Shown here: positions 28,701 to 42,885 of the stretch, in pieces | Layout: every line of letters starts with the position of its first letter | Numbering within the stretch: position 1 is the stretch's first letter | Source: Pseudarthrobacter sp. L1SW | Lineage (GTDB): Bacteria; Actinomycetota; Actinomycetes; Actinomycetales; Micrococcaceae | Assembly: GCF_020809045.1 (NCBI RefSeq) | Contig: NZ_CP078079.1 | Span: 744,001-808,000, forward strand | DNA: 64,000 bases | Direction of reading: 5' to 3' | Made by a program: the position numbers and the translations under genes | Notes under the pieces: model-generated | What the model saw: the letters and a program-made list of their open reading frames with translations, nothing else | Database searches by the model: none | Told to the model about the DNA's origin: nothing

Positions 28701-29429
28701 GACTCGCTTAAGTACGTTTCCGAGGAGCCAGTCAACCGCAAGTGGCACCACGGAACCGTGACGTTCTCCCTGGTGTACGCGTTCACCGAGAACTTCCTGC
28801 TGCCCATCAGCCACGATGAGGTAGTCCACGGCAAGGGCTCCATGCTCCGCAAGATGCCGGGCGACCGCTGGCAGCAGCTCGCCAACCTGCGCGCTTTCCT
28901 GGCGTACCAGTGGGCGCACCCGGGCAAGCAGCTGATCTTCATGGGTACGGAGTTTGGCCAGGAAGCGGAGTGGTCCGAGCAGCACGGGCTCGACTGGTGG
29001 CTCGCCGACATCCCCGCACACAAGGGCGTCCAACTCCTTACCAAGGACCTCAACGAGCTCTACAGTTCCACTCCGTCGCTGTACGCCCGGGACAACGAGC
29101 CCGCTGGCTTCCAGTGGATCAACGGGGGAGACGCAGACCGGAACGTCCTGTCTTTCATCCGCTGGGACAAGGAGAACAACCCGCTGGTCTGCGCCATCAA
29201 CTTCTCCGGAATGCCGCACGTCGGTTACACCCTGGGTGTGCCGGAGGCCGGTGCATGGACCGAAGTACTGAACACGGACGCCACCACCTACGGCGGATCC
29301 GGTGTCCTCAACGCCGGTGAGCTGAAGGCAACGGGCCAGGGACAGGATGGACAGCCGGCAACGCTGAGCGTCACCCTGCCGCCGCTCGGCGCCGCCTACT
29401 TCAAGCCTGGAGCCCCGGCCGCCGAATAG
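25731..29429 (+). CDS. glgB: Maltokinase-GlgB fusion (maltokinase + 1,4-alpha-glucan branching enzyme in one frame)
   Basis: One uninterrupted 1232-codon frame. Residues 1-473 are a maltokinase (ATP + maltose to maltose-1-phosphate): N-terminal cap domain, then GDLHLGQILQ (catalytic loop) and AILDFEGEPLRP. A Gly/Ala-rich linker of about 20 residues follows. From residue 492 the protein is a full GH13_9 branching enzyme: GEHHAPHSVLGAH, CBM48, FMPVAEHPFGGSWGYQ, GLRVDAVASMLY (nucleophile), MIAEESTAFPG (acid) and ISHDEVVHGKGSM. The start is ATG 25731, one base after treS. ATG 27204 has its own Shine-Dalgarno, so a free 741-residue GlgB may also be made. Confidence 0.93.
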   Translation: MNQPILTPALTALLQEWLPRQRWFPVKTPDFEMSQAGSLGLEDPSGHAALAVFLLRVTTQTPDGGSRTAVVQVPLSFRQAPAAGMERALVGQAAGMDPSRPWVYDAVHDPDFVGGWLELIRNGEKAPSGTAAGFRVEGERRLPTSRGVVKVLSGEQSNSSVIVDDGESAAIVKFFRVLSDGTNPEVEVGAALTAAGTSEVPATLGWVRGEWLAQAANGSGSTGTGRRYVQGELAVAHEFLAGGRDAWLLAVDAARSGTDFTAEARALGAATATVHQRLAQALGQSAEHAPGQVIAPAVAQRVRQAWAEAGSAVGPYDDALAALLDQLDHAPAGPLQRIHGDLHLGQILQVPGQAGSPARWAILDFEGEPLRPVAERNVPDVPLRDVVGMLRSFDYAAGAAQRVQEGAQVPANWVDDCAEAFLAGYAAVTPGTVDRESPLFVALWLDKALYEVVYELRNRPDWLAIPVNASRRLLGGNGAGDHAGAASEGNEMTGSARTDRPGVPLQVDEGTLGKIANGEHHAPHSVLGAHLDDYGHVTIRTVKHLAEAVTVITPAGEVPMEHEAHGVWVAVLEPLQQGHVPDYRLSVTYPGAEPVTVDEPYRYLPTVGEVDLHLIGEGRHEKLWEVLGAHVQHYKSAMGDVDGVSFAVWAPNAQAVRVKGDFNAWDGRENSLRSLGSSGVWELFVPGVLAGACYKFEIRTKAGHWVEKADPLAFGTEVPPLTASRVVEPSYAFKDDEWMEARAQRDPHNSAMSVYEVHLGSWRLGLGYRELAKELVDYVKWLGFTHVEFMPVAEHPFGGSWGYQVTSYFAPTSRFGHPDEFRYLVDTLHQAGIGVLLDWVPAHFPKDSWALAQFDGEPLYEHADPNLGEHPDWGTLIFDFGRTEVRNFLVANALYWLDEFHIDGLRVDAVASMLYLDYSREDGQWQPNRFGGRENLEAISFLQEVNATVYKTHPGAVMIAEESTAFPGVTAPTSHGGLGFGLKWNMGWMHDSLKYVSEEPVNRKWHHGTVTFSLVYAFTENFLLPISHDEVVHGKGSMLRKMPGDRWQQLANLRAFLAYQWAHPGKQLIFMGTEFGQEAEWSEQHGLDWWLADIPAHKGVQLLTKDLNELYSSTPSLYARDNEPAGFQWINGGDADRNVLSFIRWDKENNPLVCAINFSGMPHVGYTLGVPEAGAWTEVLNTDATTYGGSGVLNAGELKATGQGQDGQPATLSVTLPPLGAAYFKPGAPAAE
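27191..27206 (+). promoter_or_regulatory. Internal Shine-Dalgarno and ATG for independent GlgB translation
   Basis: GGAAGG (27191-27196) stands 7 nt before the in-frame ATG at 27204, in the linker between maltokinase and GlgB. Starting here gives 741 residues, the normal GlgB size. The upstream maltokinase frame has no stop before it; a TAA spanning 27197-27199 is out of frame. Confidence 0.65.
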
Positions 29430-29455
29430 CAGCTGGCTCCTGATGAGCAGGGAAG

Positions 29456-29485
29456 GCCCGGAATCCGCGTGGTTCCGGGCTTTTT
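29456..29485 (+). terminator. Rho-independent terminator after the GlgE operon
   Basis: GCCCGGAA (29456-29463) pairs with TTCCGGGC (29473-29480), followed by TTTTT. It lies 27 bp after the GlgB stop and before the rRNA promoter. Confidence 0.88.
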
Positions 29486-29637
29486 CCTGCCTCCAGGGCA
29501 GGCCGCAGAAGGCGTCCTGTTGCCCGGTTGGCCTTCTGGAAAAAGTGGTGGTAGAGTTTATTTCCGCGCTGCTCCACGGAGTCAGACGGAAAAACCGACA
29601 CTCAAGCCTTCGGCTAAAGAGAGTCGCGGACGCCGGT

Positions 29638-29666
29638 TTGACAAGTGAGAAGCCAGCGGGTAAGTT
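29638..29666 (+). promoter_or_regulatory. rRNA operon promoter
   Basis: TTGACA (29638-29643), 17-nt spacer, TAAGTT (29661-29666), followed by TGAAAAGTTGCTCCGGAG, a block I associate with Micrococcaceae rRNA leaders. The distance to the 16S gene is about 235 nt. The 472-nt region 29430-29901 holds only the glgB terminator, this promoter and the leader; a short open frame there (29443-29700) is not a gene. Confidence 0.75.
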
Positions 29667-29727
29667 TGAAAAGTTGCTCCGGAGCGATCCACGGCTGTGA
29701 AGTGCTGGTGGTGGTGCCGGGTGTGTC

Positions 29728-29760
29728 TGTTGTTTGAGAACTCAATAGTGTGCCAAGTTT
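29728..29760 (+). other. 5' half of the 16S pre-rRNA processing stem
   Basis: The leader segment TGTTGTTTGAGAACTC (29728-29743) through GTGTGCCAAGTTT is complementary, with G-U wobbles, to the spacer segment 31631-31662 (GTTTGGCACACTGTT...CAACAG). Such leader/spacer pairing loops out 16S for RNase III cleavage. Confidence 0.65.
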
Positions 29761-29901
29761 GTTGATACCAATTGTTTTAGTGATTGGTTGAATTGACTGG
29801 ATTGCCCGCCCCTGTGGGTGGTCTGGTTTTTACAGCTGGTTTCAAATTTTGTGCAGCCTTTTTGTCCCGTTTTCCCGGGGCTGGGGGTTGTGTCTGTTTT
29901 A

Positions 29902-35061
<5,160 letters not shown>

Positions 35062-35301
35062 CACCACACACCCACCCCGCAAACGGGTTCAAAAGCGTTT
35101 GCACCAAGGGGAAGGGTAAAAAGATAACAAGACTGCTTGCGTCCACTATGTGGTTCCCAACCAACAAACCCGCCACGGGCCTGTTGCGCTGAGGAACACA
35201 ACTGAATAAACAACACCACCGCTCCCAACAACACAACGGGAGCAGTTGTAACCACAAACTTCCCACCCCGGGCACCACAAACCCGGCGGACGGGTACAAG
35301 G

Positions 35302-35418
35302 GTTACGGCGGTCATAGCGTGGGGGAAACGCCCGGTCCCATTCCGAACCCGGAAGCTAAGACCCACAGCGCCGATGGTACTGCACCCGGGAGGGTGTGGG
35401 AGAGTAGGTCACCGCCGG
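35302..35418 (+). rRNA. rrf: 5S ribosomal RNA
   Basis: About 117 nt starting GTTACGGCGGTCATAGCG and ending GGTCACCGCCGGAC. The terminal helix (ACGGCGGT with ACCGCCG), the CCCGGTCCCATTCCGAACCC loop region and GGAAGCTAAG are typical of actinobacterial 5S. The 240-nt gap after 23S holds only the 3' side of the 23S processing stem. Confidence 0.96.
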
Positions 35419-35429
35419 ACACACATTAC

Positions 35430-35468
35430 AGCAGGGCCCTGACGACAACGTCAGGGCCCTACTGCTTT
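35430..35468 (+). terminator. Terminator of the rRNA operon
   Basis: AGGGCCCTGACG (35433-35444) pairs perfectly with CGTCAGGGCCCT (35449-35460), loop ACAA, with an outer AGCAG/CTGCT extension around a bulged A and a short T run. Confidence 0.9.
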
Positions 35469-35564
35469 AACCACCCACACCCAACATGCTCGTGCCTTGG
35501 GGCCAGGCAGCTGGCCGAATACGCAGGCAGCTGGCCAAGCACTCAGGCGGTAAAGTTGAGCACC

Positions 35565-36071
35565 ATGAGCAGCCTCTTCAGCCATGCACAGGAACCCTCC
35601 GGGAACGACGACGAATCGACGATCGATGCCCTGGACCCCGTGGTGCAAACGGTGGTGGTACCGGGAAGCGTGGCCCACGCCTTCACCGGTTTCACGGACC
35701 ACACCCACCTGTGGTGGCCCTTGGAATCACACAGCGTGTACGGCGCCGGCTCCTACGTGGAATTCGAGGAGAACCTCATCCTGGAGACGGCCGACGACGG
35801 CCGGACCACCATCTGGGGTACCTTGGATGACTGGCAGCCGCCGCTGTCTTTCCACGCCACGTGGCATCCCGGCACAACCGCATTGTGGTCCACCGAACTC
35901 CGCGTCGCCTTCCGTGCCGTCCCGGATGGGACCGAGGTCCGGCTCTTCCATGACGGCTGGGAGGGTGCCGAAGATCCCACTGGCACCCGGGCGAAGTACG
36001 CCACGGACTGGCCCGCGATCCTTGCCCGCTACGCCCGTTTTATGGGCGCGGCCGGCACACTGGACTCCTAG
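35565..36071 (+). CDS. SRPBCC (START-like) domain protein
   Basis: A 168-residue soluble protein. After a 28-residue leader the sequence TVVVPGSVAHAFTGFTDHTHLWWP, then FEENLILETADDGRTTIWGTLDDWQPP and RVAFRAVPDGTEVRLFHDGWEG follow the order of strands in the SRPBCC/Bet v1-like, AHSA1-type fold, which binds hydrophobic ligands. No specific ligand can be named. The frame is open back into the 5S region, but ATG 35565 is the first plausible start outside the rRNA unit. Confidence 0.83.
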   Translation: MSSLFSHAQEPSGNDDESTIDALDPVVQTVVVPGSVAHAFTGFTDHTHLWWPLESHSVYGAGSYVEFEENLILETADDGRTTIWGTLDDWQPPLSFHATWHPGTTALWSTELRVAFRAVPDGTEVRLFHDGWEGAEDPTGTRAKYATDWPAILARYARFMGAAGTLDS

Positions 36072-36148
36072 GCGCAGGCCCGCCTGCGTCCCGACCTAGA
36101 CTGAAGAACAGAGACTGAAGAACACCTGCGACGACGGATGGAGCCTTT

Positions 36149-37519
36149 GTGGGAAGCATAGTTGACGAACTGGAGGCCATCCTGGCGCCGGGCCAGATAG
36201 ACGCGGGCGAAGCCGCACTCCGCCGCTATGCCGTCGACCAGGCCCCCGTGATCGACTTCCAGTTGCCGCTGGCCGTGGTCTTCCCGGAATCCGTGGCAGA
36301 CGTCCAGGCCGTTGTCCGCGCCTGCGCAGGCAGCAGCGTGGCCCTCGTGGCGCGCGGCGCAGGGACAGGGGTCTCCGGCGGGGCCCACGCCACCGAGAAC
36401 TGCATCATCCTTTCGCTTGAACGCATGGACCGGATCCTCGCCCTCAACCCCGACGACGAAACCGCGGTAGTGGAGGCGGGCGTGGTCAATGCCGTCCTCA
36501 ATGAGGCCGCCGCGAAGCATGGGCTGATGTATGCGCCGGACCCTGCCAGCTTCCGCAGTTCCACCATCGGCGGGAACGTTGCCACGAACGCCGGCGGGCT
36601 GCGGTGTGCCAAGTACGGCGTCACCAGGGATTCGGTCCTCGCGCTGGACGTGGTGCTGGCTGACGGCTCGCTCATCCATACCGGGCACCAGACGTTCAAG
36701 GGCGTGGCCGGCTACGACCTCACCAGCCTGTTCGTGGGTTCGGAGGGAACCCTCGGCATCGTCGTCGGGATCACGGTCCGCCTGAAGTACCTGCCGCAGG
36801 AAGTCCACACTGTTGCAGCGTTCTACGCGGACTTCCGGCAGGCTGCCGCGGGCGTCCTGGCCGTCGGCAAGGCACGGGTCCAGCCGGCCATCATGGAACT
36901 GCTCGACGGCGGCACGCTGGCACAGCTGGATGACATCCACGGCTCGGACCTTACCGCCCGGGGCAGGTCGCTGCTGCTGATCCAGACTGATGGCTTCGGT
37001 GCAGCCGCCGAAGCCCAGGTAGTGCGGGACGTGCTGCGGGCCGGGGGCGCAGCTGTTACCACCGAGGCCAGCGCAGAGGCGGAGCGGCTGGTGGAGCTTC
37101 GCCGGCACAGCAGGGGAGCGGAGGTGGACGACGAATACCGCGTGGGCGAGGACGTCGCCGTTCCCCGTTCCCGGCTGGTGCACTATGTTGCTGCCCTGGA
37201 AGCCATGGCCGCGGACCACGCAGTGCACCTCAAAGTGGTGGCGCACGCCGGCGACGGGAACCTCCACCCCACTTTCTGGATCGACCGCACGGGCAACAGC
37301 GTGGACGCCGGCGCCATGGAACGGCTGCAGCGGGTCCTGGACGAGTCCATCACGGCCGCGCTTGCCATGGGCGGGACCATCACCGGCGAGCACGGAGTGG
37401 GCCAGTACAAATTGCGCTGGTTGGGGCAGGAGCAGCCCGAGCCCATCCGCGAGCTGCAACGCAGGATCAAGGACCTCTTTGATCCTGCCGGTATCCTCAA
37501 CCCGGGGAAGGCTATCTAG
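36149..37519 (+). CDS. FAD-linked oxidase, glycolate oxidase GlcD-like
   Basis: A 456-residue flavoprotein of the VAO/FAD-binding type 4 family. The FAD-binding PCMH domain (about 35-215) has ARGAGTGVSGGA, FRSSTIGGNVATNAGGLRCAKYG and GSEGTLGIV. The C-terminal oxidase domain ends in HAGDGNLHPTFW, the GEHGVGQYK motif and DPAGILNPGK. Members oxidise 2-hydroxy acids such as glycolate or D-lactate. GlcE and GlcF partners are absent locally, so a single-subunit D-lactate dehydrogenase-like role is equally possible. GTG start with GGATGGAG upstream. Confidence 0.88.
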   Translation: MGSIVDELEAILAPGQIDAGEAALRRYAVDQAPVIDFQLPLAVVFPESVADVQAVVRACAGSSVALVARGAGTGVSGGAHATENCIILSLERMDRILALNPDDETAVVEAGVVNAVLNEAAAKHGLMYAPDPASFRSSTIGGNVATNAGGLRCAKYGVTRDSVLALDVVLADGSLIHTGHQTFKGVAGYDLTSLFVGSEGTLGIVVGITVRLKYLPQEVHTVAAFYADFRQAAAGVLAVGKARVQPAIMELLDGGTLAQLDDIHGSDLTARGRSLLLIQTDGFGAAAEAQVVRDVLRAGGAAVTTEASAEAERLVELRRHSRGAEVDDEYRVGEDVAVPRSRLVHYVAALEAMAADHAVHLKVVAHAGDGNLHPTFWIDRTGNSVDAGAMERLQRVLDESITAALAMGGTITGEHGVGQYKLRWLGQEQPEPIRELQRRIKDLFDPAGILNPGKAI

Positions 37520-37534
37520 GGCCTCGCGCGCGGG

Positions 37535-38953
37535 TCAGTCGTCCGAGTCGGGGTACTCGTCGATCGATTCGTCATCGCCGTAGCGCGACTCCTCGGTCTC
37601 CACTTCGAGGATCTTCAGGAGCCCGGTGTCCGGGTTCAGCATAATAGCGGCCTCGTCCCGGCGGTGCCGCAGGATGGAGTCGATGTAGGACTGCACGGCC
37701 TCCGCCAGCGGGATGTGCCGTTCCTGCTTTTCAGACATGTACCAGCGGTGCTCCAGGACCTCGTGCACCACTTCGGCTGGTTCGAGCTTGCCGGAAAGGT
37801 CCCGCGGAATGGACCTGACGATCGGCTCGAAGATCTGGCTGACCCAGAGGTGGGCGCTGTATTCCTCGTCCATTTGCGGGTTGTTGTCCGCCCGGAAGGA
37901 GTCCATGTCATTGAGGAGGCGGCGCGCCTGGTTCTCCTGGGCGTCGATCCCGGTAAGCCTCAGCAACCGCCGCTGGTGGTGCCCCGCATCCACCACCTTG
38001 GGCTGCAGCTGGATGGTGGTGCCGTTCTGGGTGGTCTTGATGGCGTATTCCTCGACGTCGAAGCCGAGTTCGTTGAGCCTGCGGATCCGGGCGCTCACCC
38101 GCCAGCGCTCACCCAGCTCGAAGGACTCCTTTTCGGTAAGCTCCTGCCACAGGCGGCGGTAGCTGTCCATGATCAGCTCGCTGGTGGCCACCGGGTCCAC
38201 CTTTTCCTCGATCAGCCCGCCATCGAGCAGGTCCATCAGCTCGCCCGCGATGTTGACCCGTGCGATCTCCAGGTCATATTCGCGCTGGCCCGTGGACAGG
38301 TCCGGGTAGAGCTCGCCGGTCTCCGCGTCTACCAGGTAGGCGGCAAATGCACCGGCGTCGCGCCTGAACAGCGTATTGGAAAGGGACACGTCGCCCCAGT
38401 AGAAGCCGATCAGGTGGAGCCGCACCAGCAGCAGCGCCTGGGCGTCAATAAGGCGCGTCAGGGTGTCCTTGCGGAGCATCTGGGAGAACAGGGCGCGGTA
38501 GGGCATGGAAAACTTCAGGTGCCGGGTGACCAGCACCGGGTTCAGGGGGCGCCCGTCCAGGGTGGTGCGGCCCGTAATCACCGCCACCGGTTCCACGCAC
38601 GGGACATCCAGGCGGGCCAGCTTGCGGAGCATGTGGTATTCGTGCCGGGCCACGTGCTCCGACGTTTCCTTGATGGCAATGACGGAACCCCCGAGGTGCG
38701 CAAAGCGCACGATATGGCGGGAGATGCCGCGCGGAAGCGCCGCCAGGTTCTCCGCGGGCCAGTCTTCCAGGGCGATGTGCCACGGCAGGTCCAGGAGCTC
38801 GGGATCCGCGGCCGCCGCCGTGATGTTGAGGGAACTGGAGACCGAGGCGGCCTTGCCATCATCAGCACTTGCGGCGACAAACCGCGGCAGCTTCCCGATC
38901 TGCCCGTAGTCGGTGGGTTCGTCGTGCCACTGGGCGCTGTATTCCTCGGTCAT
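37535..38953 (-). CDS. DUF4032 protein with a kinase-like (lipopolysaccharide-kinase type) domain
   Basis: A 472-residue protein of unknown function. The N-terminal half reads as a kinase-like fold: SVIAIKETSEHVARHEYHML (Lys and Glu of the nucleotide pocket), LHLIGFYWGDVSLSNTLF (catalytic-loop-like GDxxxxN) and AAYLVDAETGEL (DFG-like metal Asp). The C-terminal half (about 290-430) is the DUF4032-specific region, with a very acidic tail. Substrate unknown. It lies downstream of an MsiK-type gene but a terminator separates them. Confidence 0.82.
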   Translation of the reverse strand: MTEEYSAQWHDEPTDYGQIGKLPRFVAASADDGKAASVSSSLNITAAAADPELLDLPWHIALEDWPAENLAALPRGISRHIVRFAHLGGSVIAIKETSEHVARHEYHMLRKLARLDVPCVEPVAVITGRTTLDGRPLNPVLVTRHLKFSMPYRALFSQMLRKDTLTRLIDAQALLLVRLHLIGFYWGDVSLSNTLFRRDAGAFAAYLVDAETGELYPDLSTGQREYDLEIARVNIAGELMDLLDGGLIEEKVDPVATSELIMDSYRRLWQELTEKESFELGERWRVSARIRRLNELGFDVEEYAIKTTQNGTTIQLQPKVVDAGHHQRRLLRLTGIDAQENQARRLLNDMDSFRADNNPQMDEEYSAHLWVSQIFEPIVRSIPRDLSGKLEPAEVVHEVLEHRWYMSEKQERHIPLAEAVQSYIDSILRHRRDEAAIMLNPDTGLLKILEVETEESRYGDDESIDEYPDSDD

Positions 38954-39013
38954 GGCTCAATTCTTCCGTACATCGGGGCGGCCGGCTAAATTCCGGGGGG
39001 CCACAGTTAAAGG

Positions 39014-39050
39014 CCGACGGCGGCCCGCCAGTAAGGAGGGCCGCCGTCGG
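39014..39050 (-). terminator. Terminator between msiK-type gene and DUF4032
   Basis: A 13-bp perfect stem (CCGACGGCGGCCC at 39014-39026 with GGGCCGCCGTCGG at 39038-39050). On the minus strand it follows the ABC ATPase stop by about 17 bp and ends in CCTTTAA. Confidence 0.75.
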
Positions 39051-39066
39051 GTGAAGCGAAAGAGCG

Positions 39067-40149
<1,083 letters not shown>

Positions 40150-40377
40150 AGTTATCAATCCCTTCACCGGCAGGTACGTGCCGGACGATCCGTTGTGAAT
40201 GGTTCATGTTTGTTCAGTTTTGTGCTGCTGACGCTCTTGGGCCGAGGCCGAAGAGCGCCGAGTGACGCCGCACGGTTCTTGTGCGCCACATCACATGCAA
40301 GAGTATGTCAGATGTTTGGCCGATGGTGGCAAATGTTACGGACGTCACACGTGAGGTTGGACATGCTCGGGCGGCAC

Positions 40378-41214
40378 CTACCCCTGGGCGGCTGCGGGGT
40401 CCTCCTCCGCCACGGCGATGCTCCGCTCCTGCAGCAGCAGCTCCAGCAGTTCGGCGATATGGACCGGGGCCTCTACGCGAAATTCGGCCTGGGTGAAGTC
40501 AAGGCCCACTTTGACGCCCACGTCCCCCGGCTCCAGGCGGGCCAGGGCGTCTTCATCGGTGGTGTCGTCGCCGGCGAACAGGACGCTGGTAGCGCCGGTG
40601 ATCTGCCGGAGGAAGGTGACGCCCTCGCCTTTGGACGCGTTGACCACCGAGGTCTCGAGGACGCGCTTGCCGTCCTTGAGGAAGACCCCCTTCCGATCCT
40701 GCAGCAGGGAGCGGGCGGCAGCCACAGCGTCCTCAGCAACATCGTCGGCGGCCAGGCGCGTATGGAGGACCACCCCTGCGGGTTTGTCTTCGAGGACGGT
40801 GCCCGGAGCTTCCCTGGTGATGTCCTCCAGGATGGCGCGCACCTCCCCGAGGAGGGCCTTTTGCCCTTCATCGAGCGTGAGCCCGGCGGAGCCCGGGCCC
40901 AGCCAGGCCTCTGCACCATGGCTGCCGATGAGGAGGGTATCCACCGGAGGGGAAGCGACAGTGCGCAGGCTGGCGAGGGCACGGCCTGAGATGAGTGCCG
41001 TCGTCGTCCGTGGGAGTACAGCCAGCCCGGCGAAAGCGGCCGCCGAGCGCGGCAGCGGCCGGGCATCGCCGGCGCGGCCGACGATGGGCGCTATTGTTCC
41101 GTCGAAGTCCATCGCCACGAGCAGGTGCTCGGTCTTGGCAATCCGCCGGATGGCTTCCCGGAGCTCAGGGGACAGGGAGAGCTTGTCCTTGGCGTGGCGG
41201 CCGTCAGGAGTCAT
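40378..41214 (-). CDS. otsB: Trehalose-6-phosphate phosphatase
   Basis: A 278-residue HAD-superfamily phosphatase that removes phosphate from trehalose-6-phosphate. The catalytic Asp36 and Asp38 lie in MDFDGTIAPIV; ISGRALASL is motif II; GKRVLE and FAGDDTTDEDAL supply the Lys and metal ligands. The ATG at 41214 gives the normal size and makes an 11-nt overlap with the end of otsA, indicating coupled translation. An upstream open extension overlaps otsA deeply and is not credible. Confidence 0.94.
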   Translation of the reverse strand: MTPDGRHAKDKLSLSPELREAIRRIAKTEHLLVAMDFDGTIAPIVGRAGDARPLPRSAAAFAGLAVLPRTTTALISGRALASLRTVASPPVDTLLIGSHGAEAWLGPGSAGLTLDEGQKALLGEVRAILEDITREAPGTVLEDKPAGVVLHTRLAADDVAEDAVAAARSLLQDRKGVFLKDGKRVLETSVVNASKGEGVTFLRQITGATSVLFAGDDTTDEDALARLEPGDVGVKVGLDFTQAEFRVEAPVHIAELLELLLQERSIAVAEEDPAAAQG

Positions 41215-42706
41215 CGCGGACCACCTTTTCGTTGAGCGCGCGCAGGAAGTCCGCGGACCAGTAGTCCACGTCGTGTTCCAGGATCTGCTTGCGCATTGCC
41301 CGCATCCGCCGGGACGCGTCCCGCGGTTCCATGGCCACGGCACGCATGATGGCGCTCTTGAGACCGTCGATATCGTGGGGGTTCATCAGCAGGGCCTGCT
41401 TGAGCTGGTCGGCTGCGCCGGCGAACTCGCTCAGGACCAGGGCGCCGTCGTTGTTGGTGCGTGCCGTGACGTACTCCTTGGCCACCAGGTTCATGCCGTC
41501 ACGCAACGCCGTGACCAGCATGACGTCCGCGGCAAGGTAGAGCGCCACCATCTCCTCCACCGGATAGCTGTGGTGCAGGTAGCGGACAGCGGTGTTCTCG
41601 ATGGTGTCATACGTGCCATTGATGTGGCCCACAGTGCCCTCCACCTCCTCCCGCAGCAGGCGGTACTGCTCAACGCGCTCGCGGCTGGGGCTGGCCACCT
41701 GGATCAGTGTGGCATCGCCAACCGAGAGTTTGCCGTCCGCCAGAAGTTCCTCAAAGGCCTTCAGCCGGTGCCGGATGCCTTTGGTGTAGTCCAGGCGGTC
41801 CACGCCGAGCAGGATGGTCTTGGGGTTCCCGAGGTCCTGGCGGATCTGGCGGGCGCGCTCGATGATCTCCGGGTTGGCGGCCAGCTCGGTGATCTGCCGG
41901 ACGTCGATGGAGATGGGGAATGCCTGCGCGCGGGCAATGTGGGTGACCTGGCCATCCTGGCCTTTTACATGGACCTGCTGCTGCTTGACGCTGGCGCCGA
42001 GGAAACGGCGGGCGGAGCGCATGAAGTTACCGGCATCGCTGGGACGTTGGAAACCCACCAGGTCGGCGCCGAGGAGGCCGTCGATGATGGCCTGGCGCCA
42101 CGGCAGCTGGGCAAAGATCTCCGGCGGAGGGAACGGGATGTGGTTGAAGAACCCGATCCTGAGGTCCGGCCGCGCTTCGCGCAGCATGCGCGGCACCAGC
42201 TGGAGCTGGTAGTCCTGCACCCACACGGTGGCGCCGTGATCGGCATGGCGCACGACGGCGTCGGCGAACCTCCTGTTGACCTTGCGGTAGGCGTCCCACC
42301 ACGTGCGGTGGAACTCCGGCGGGGCGATGACGTCGTGGTACAGCGGCCACAGGGTGGCGTTCGAAAACCCCTCGTAGTACAGCTCCACCTCGTCGGTGCT
42401 GAGCTGGACCGGGACCAGGTCCATGCCGCCGTGGCTGAAGGGCTTGACCGTCTCGTCGGGCGCACCGTGCCACCCCACCCAGGCGCCGTCGGTCTTGGTC
42501 ATCATGGGGGCCAGCGCTGTCACCAGCCCGCCGGGGGACCGGCGCCAGCCGGAACCGTCGTCCCCGCTTTCCCCGGGGGCGCAGCGGTCCACGGGCAGCC
42601 TGTTGGATACCACCATGAAGTCGTATTTGCTCGCTCCGCCGTGGCCGGAGCCGGCAGCGCCGGACGTGGATGGTGCGGAAGGTTTTTCCTGGACGGGTGT
42701 TTGCAT
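41204..42706 (-). CDS. otsA: Trehalose-6-phosphate synthase
   Basis: A 500-residue GT20 enzyme making trehalose-6-phosphate from UDP-glucose and glucose-6-phosphate. N-terminal VVSNRLPVDR and PGGLVTALAPM (glucose-6-phosphate and UDP-glucose loops), WVQDYQLQLVPRML, FFNHIPFPPPEIFAQLPWR and LLGVDRLDYTKGIRHRL are all intact. The N-terminal 25 residues are Pro/Ser/Gly-rich and not conserved in type. With otsB it provides de novo trehalose that TreS and the maltokinase could feed into alpha-glucan. Confidence 0.96.
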   Translation of the reverse strand: MQTPVQEKPSAPSTSGAAGSGHGGASKYDFMVVSNRLPVDRCAPGESGDDGSGWRRSPGGLVTALAPMMTKTDGAWVGWHGAPDETVKPFSHGGMDLVPVQLSTDEVELYYEGFSNATLWPLYHDVIAPPEFHRTWWDAYRKVNRRFADAVVRHADHGATVWVQDYQLQLVPRMLREARPDLRIGFFNHIPFPPPEIFAQLPWRQAIIDGLLGADLVGFQRPSDAGNFMRSARRFLGASVKQQQVHVKGQDGQVTHIARAQAFPISIDVRQITELAANPEIIERARQIRQDLGNPKTILLGVDRLDYTKGIRHRLKAFEELLADGKLSVGDATLIQVASPSRERVEQYRLLREEVEGTVGHINGTYDTIENTAVRYLHHSYPVEEMVALYLAADVMLVTALRDGMNLVAKEYVTARTNNDGALVLSEFAGAADQLKQALLMNPHDIDGLKSAIMRAVAMEPRDASRRMRAMRKQILEHDVDYWSADFLRALNEKVVRDDS

Positions 42707-42885
42707 TGCGGCCCCCTGGGGTTGCTTGTGCCTCTCAGCCCACCCTAACGGGAGGGAATCTTCCGTGCTATTCGGCCGTTGGTCAACCCGGCGATTAGTT
42801 GAAAGCGCAAGCTCCCAGCTTTCTCCCCTAAAATGTAGGAGTTGCCACGAAGTGGTCCCCCCACGTCAACCGACCCAAGGAACAC

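Noticed and set aside
29443-29700. 85-residue open frame before 16S
   Set aside because: Spans the glgB terminator and rRNA promoter; no protein features.
37664-38989. 441-residue plus-strand open frame
   Set aside because: Antisense to the DUF4032 gene.
40418-42748. 776-residue plus-strand open frame
   Set aside because: Antisense to otsB-otsA, which carry intact catalytic motifs.
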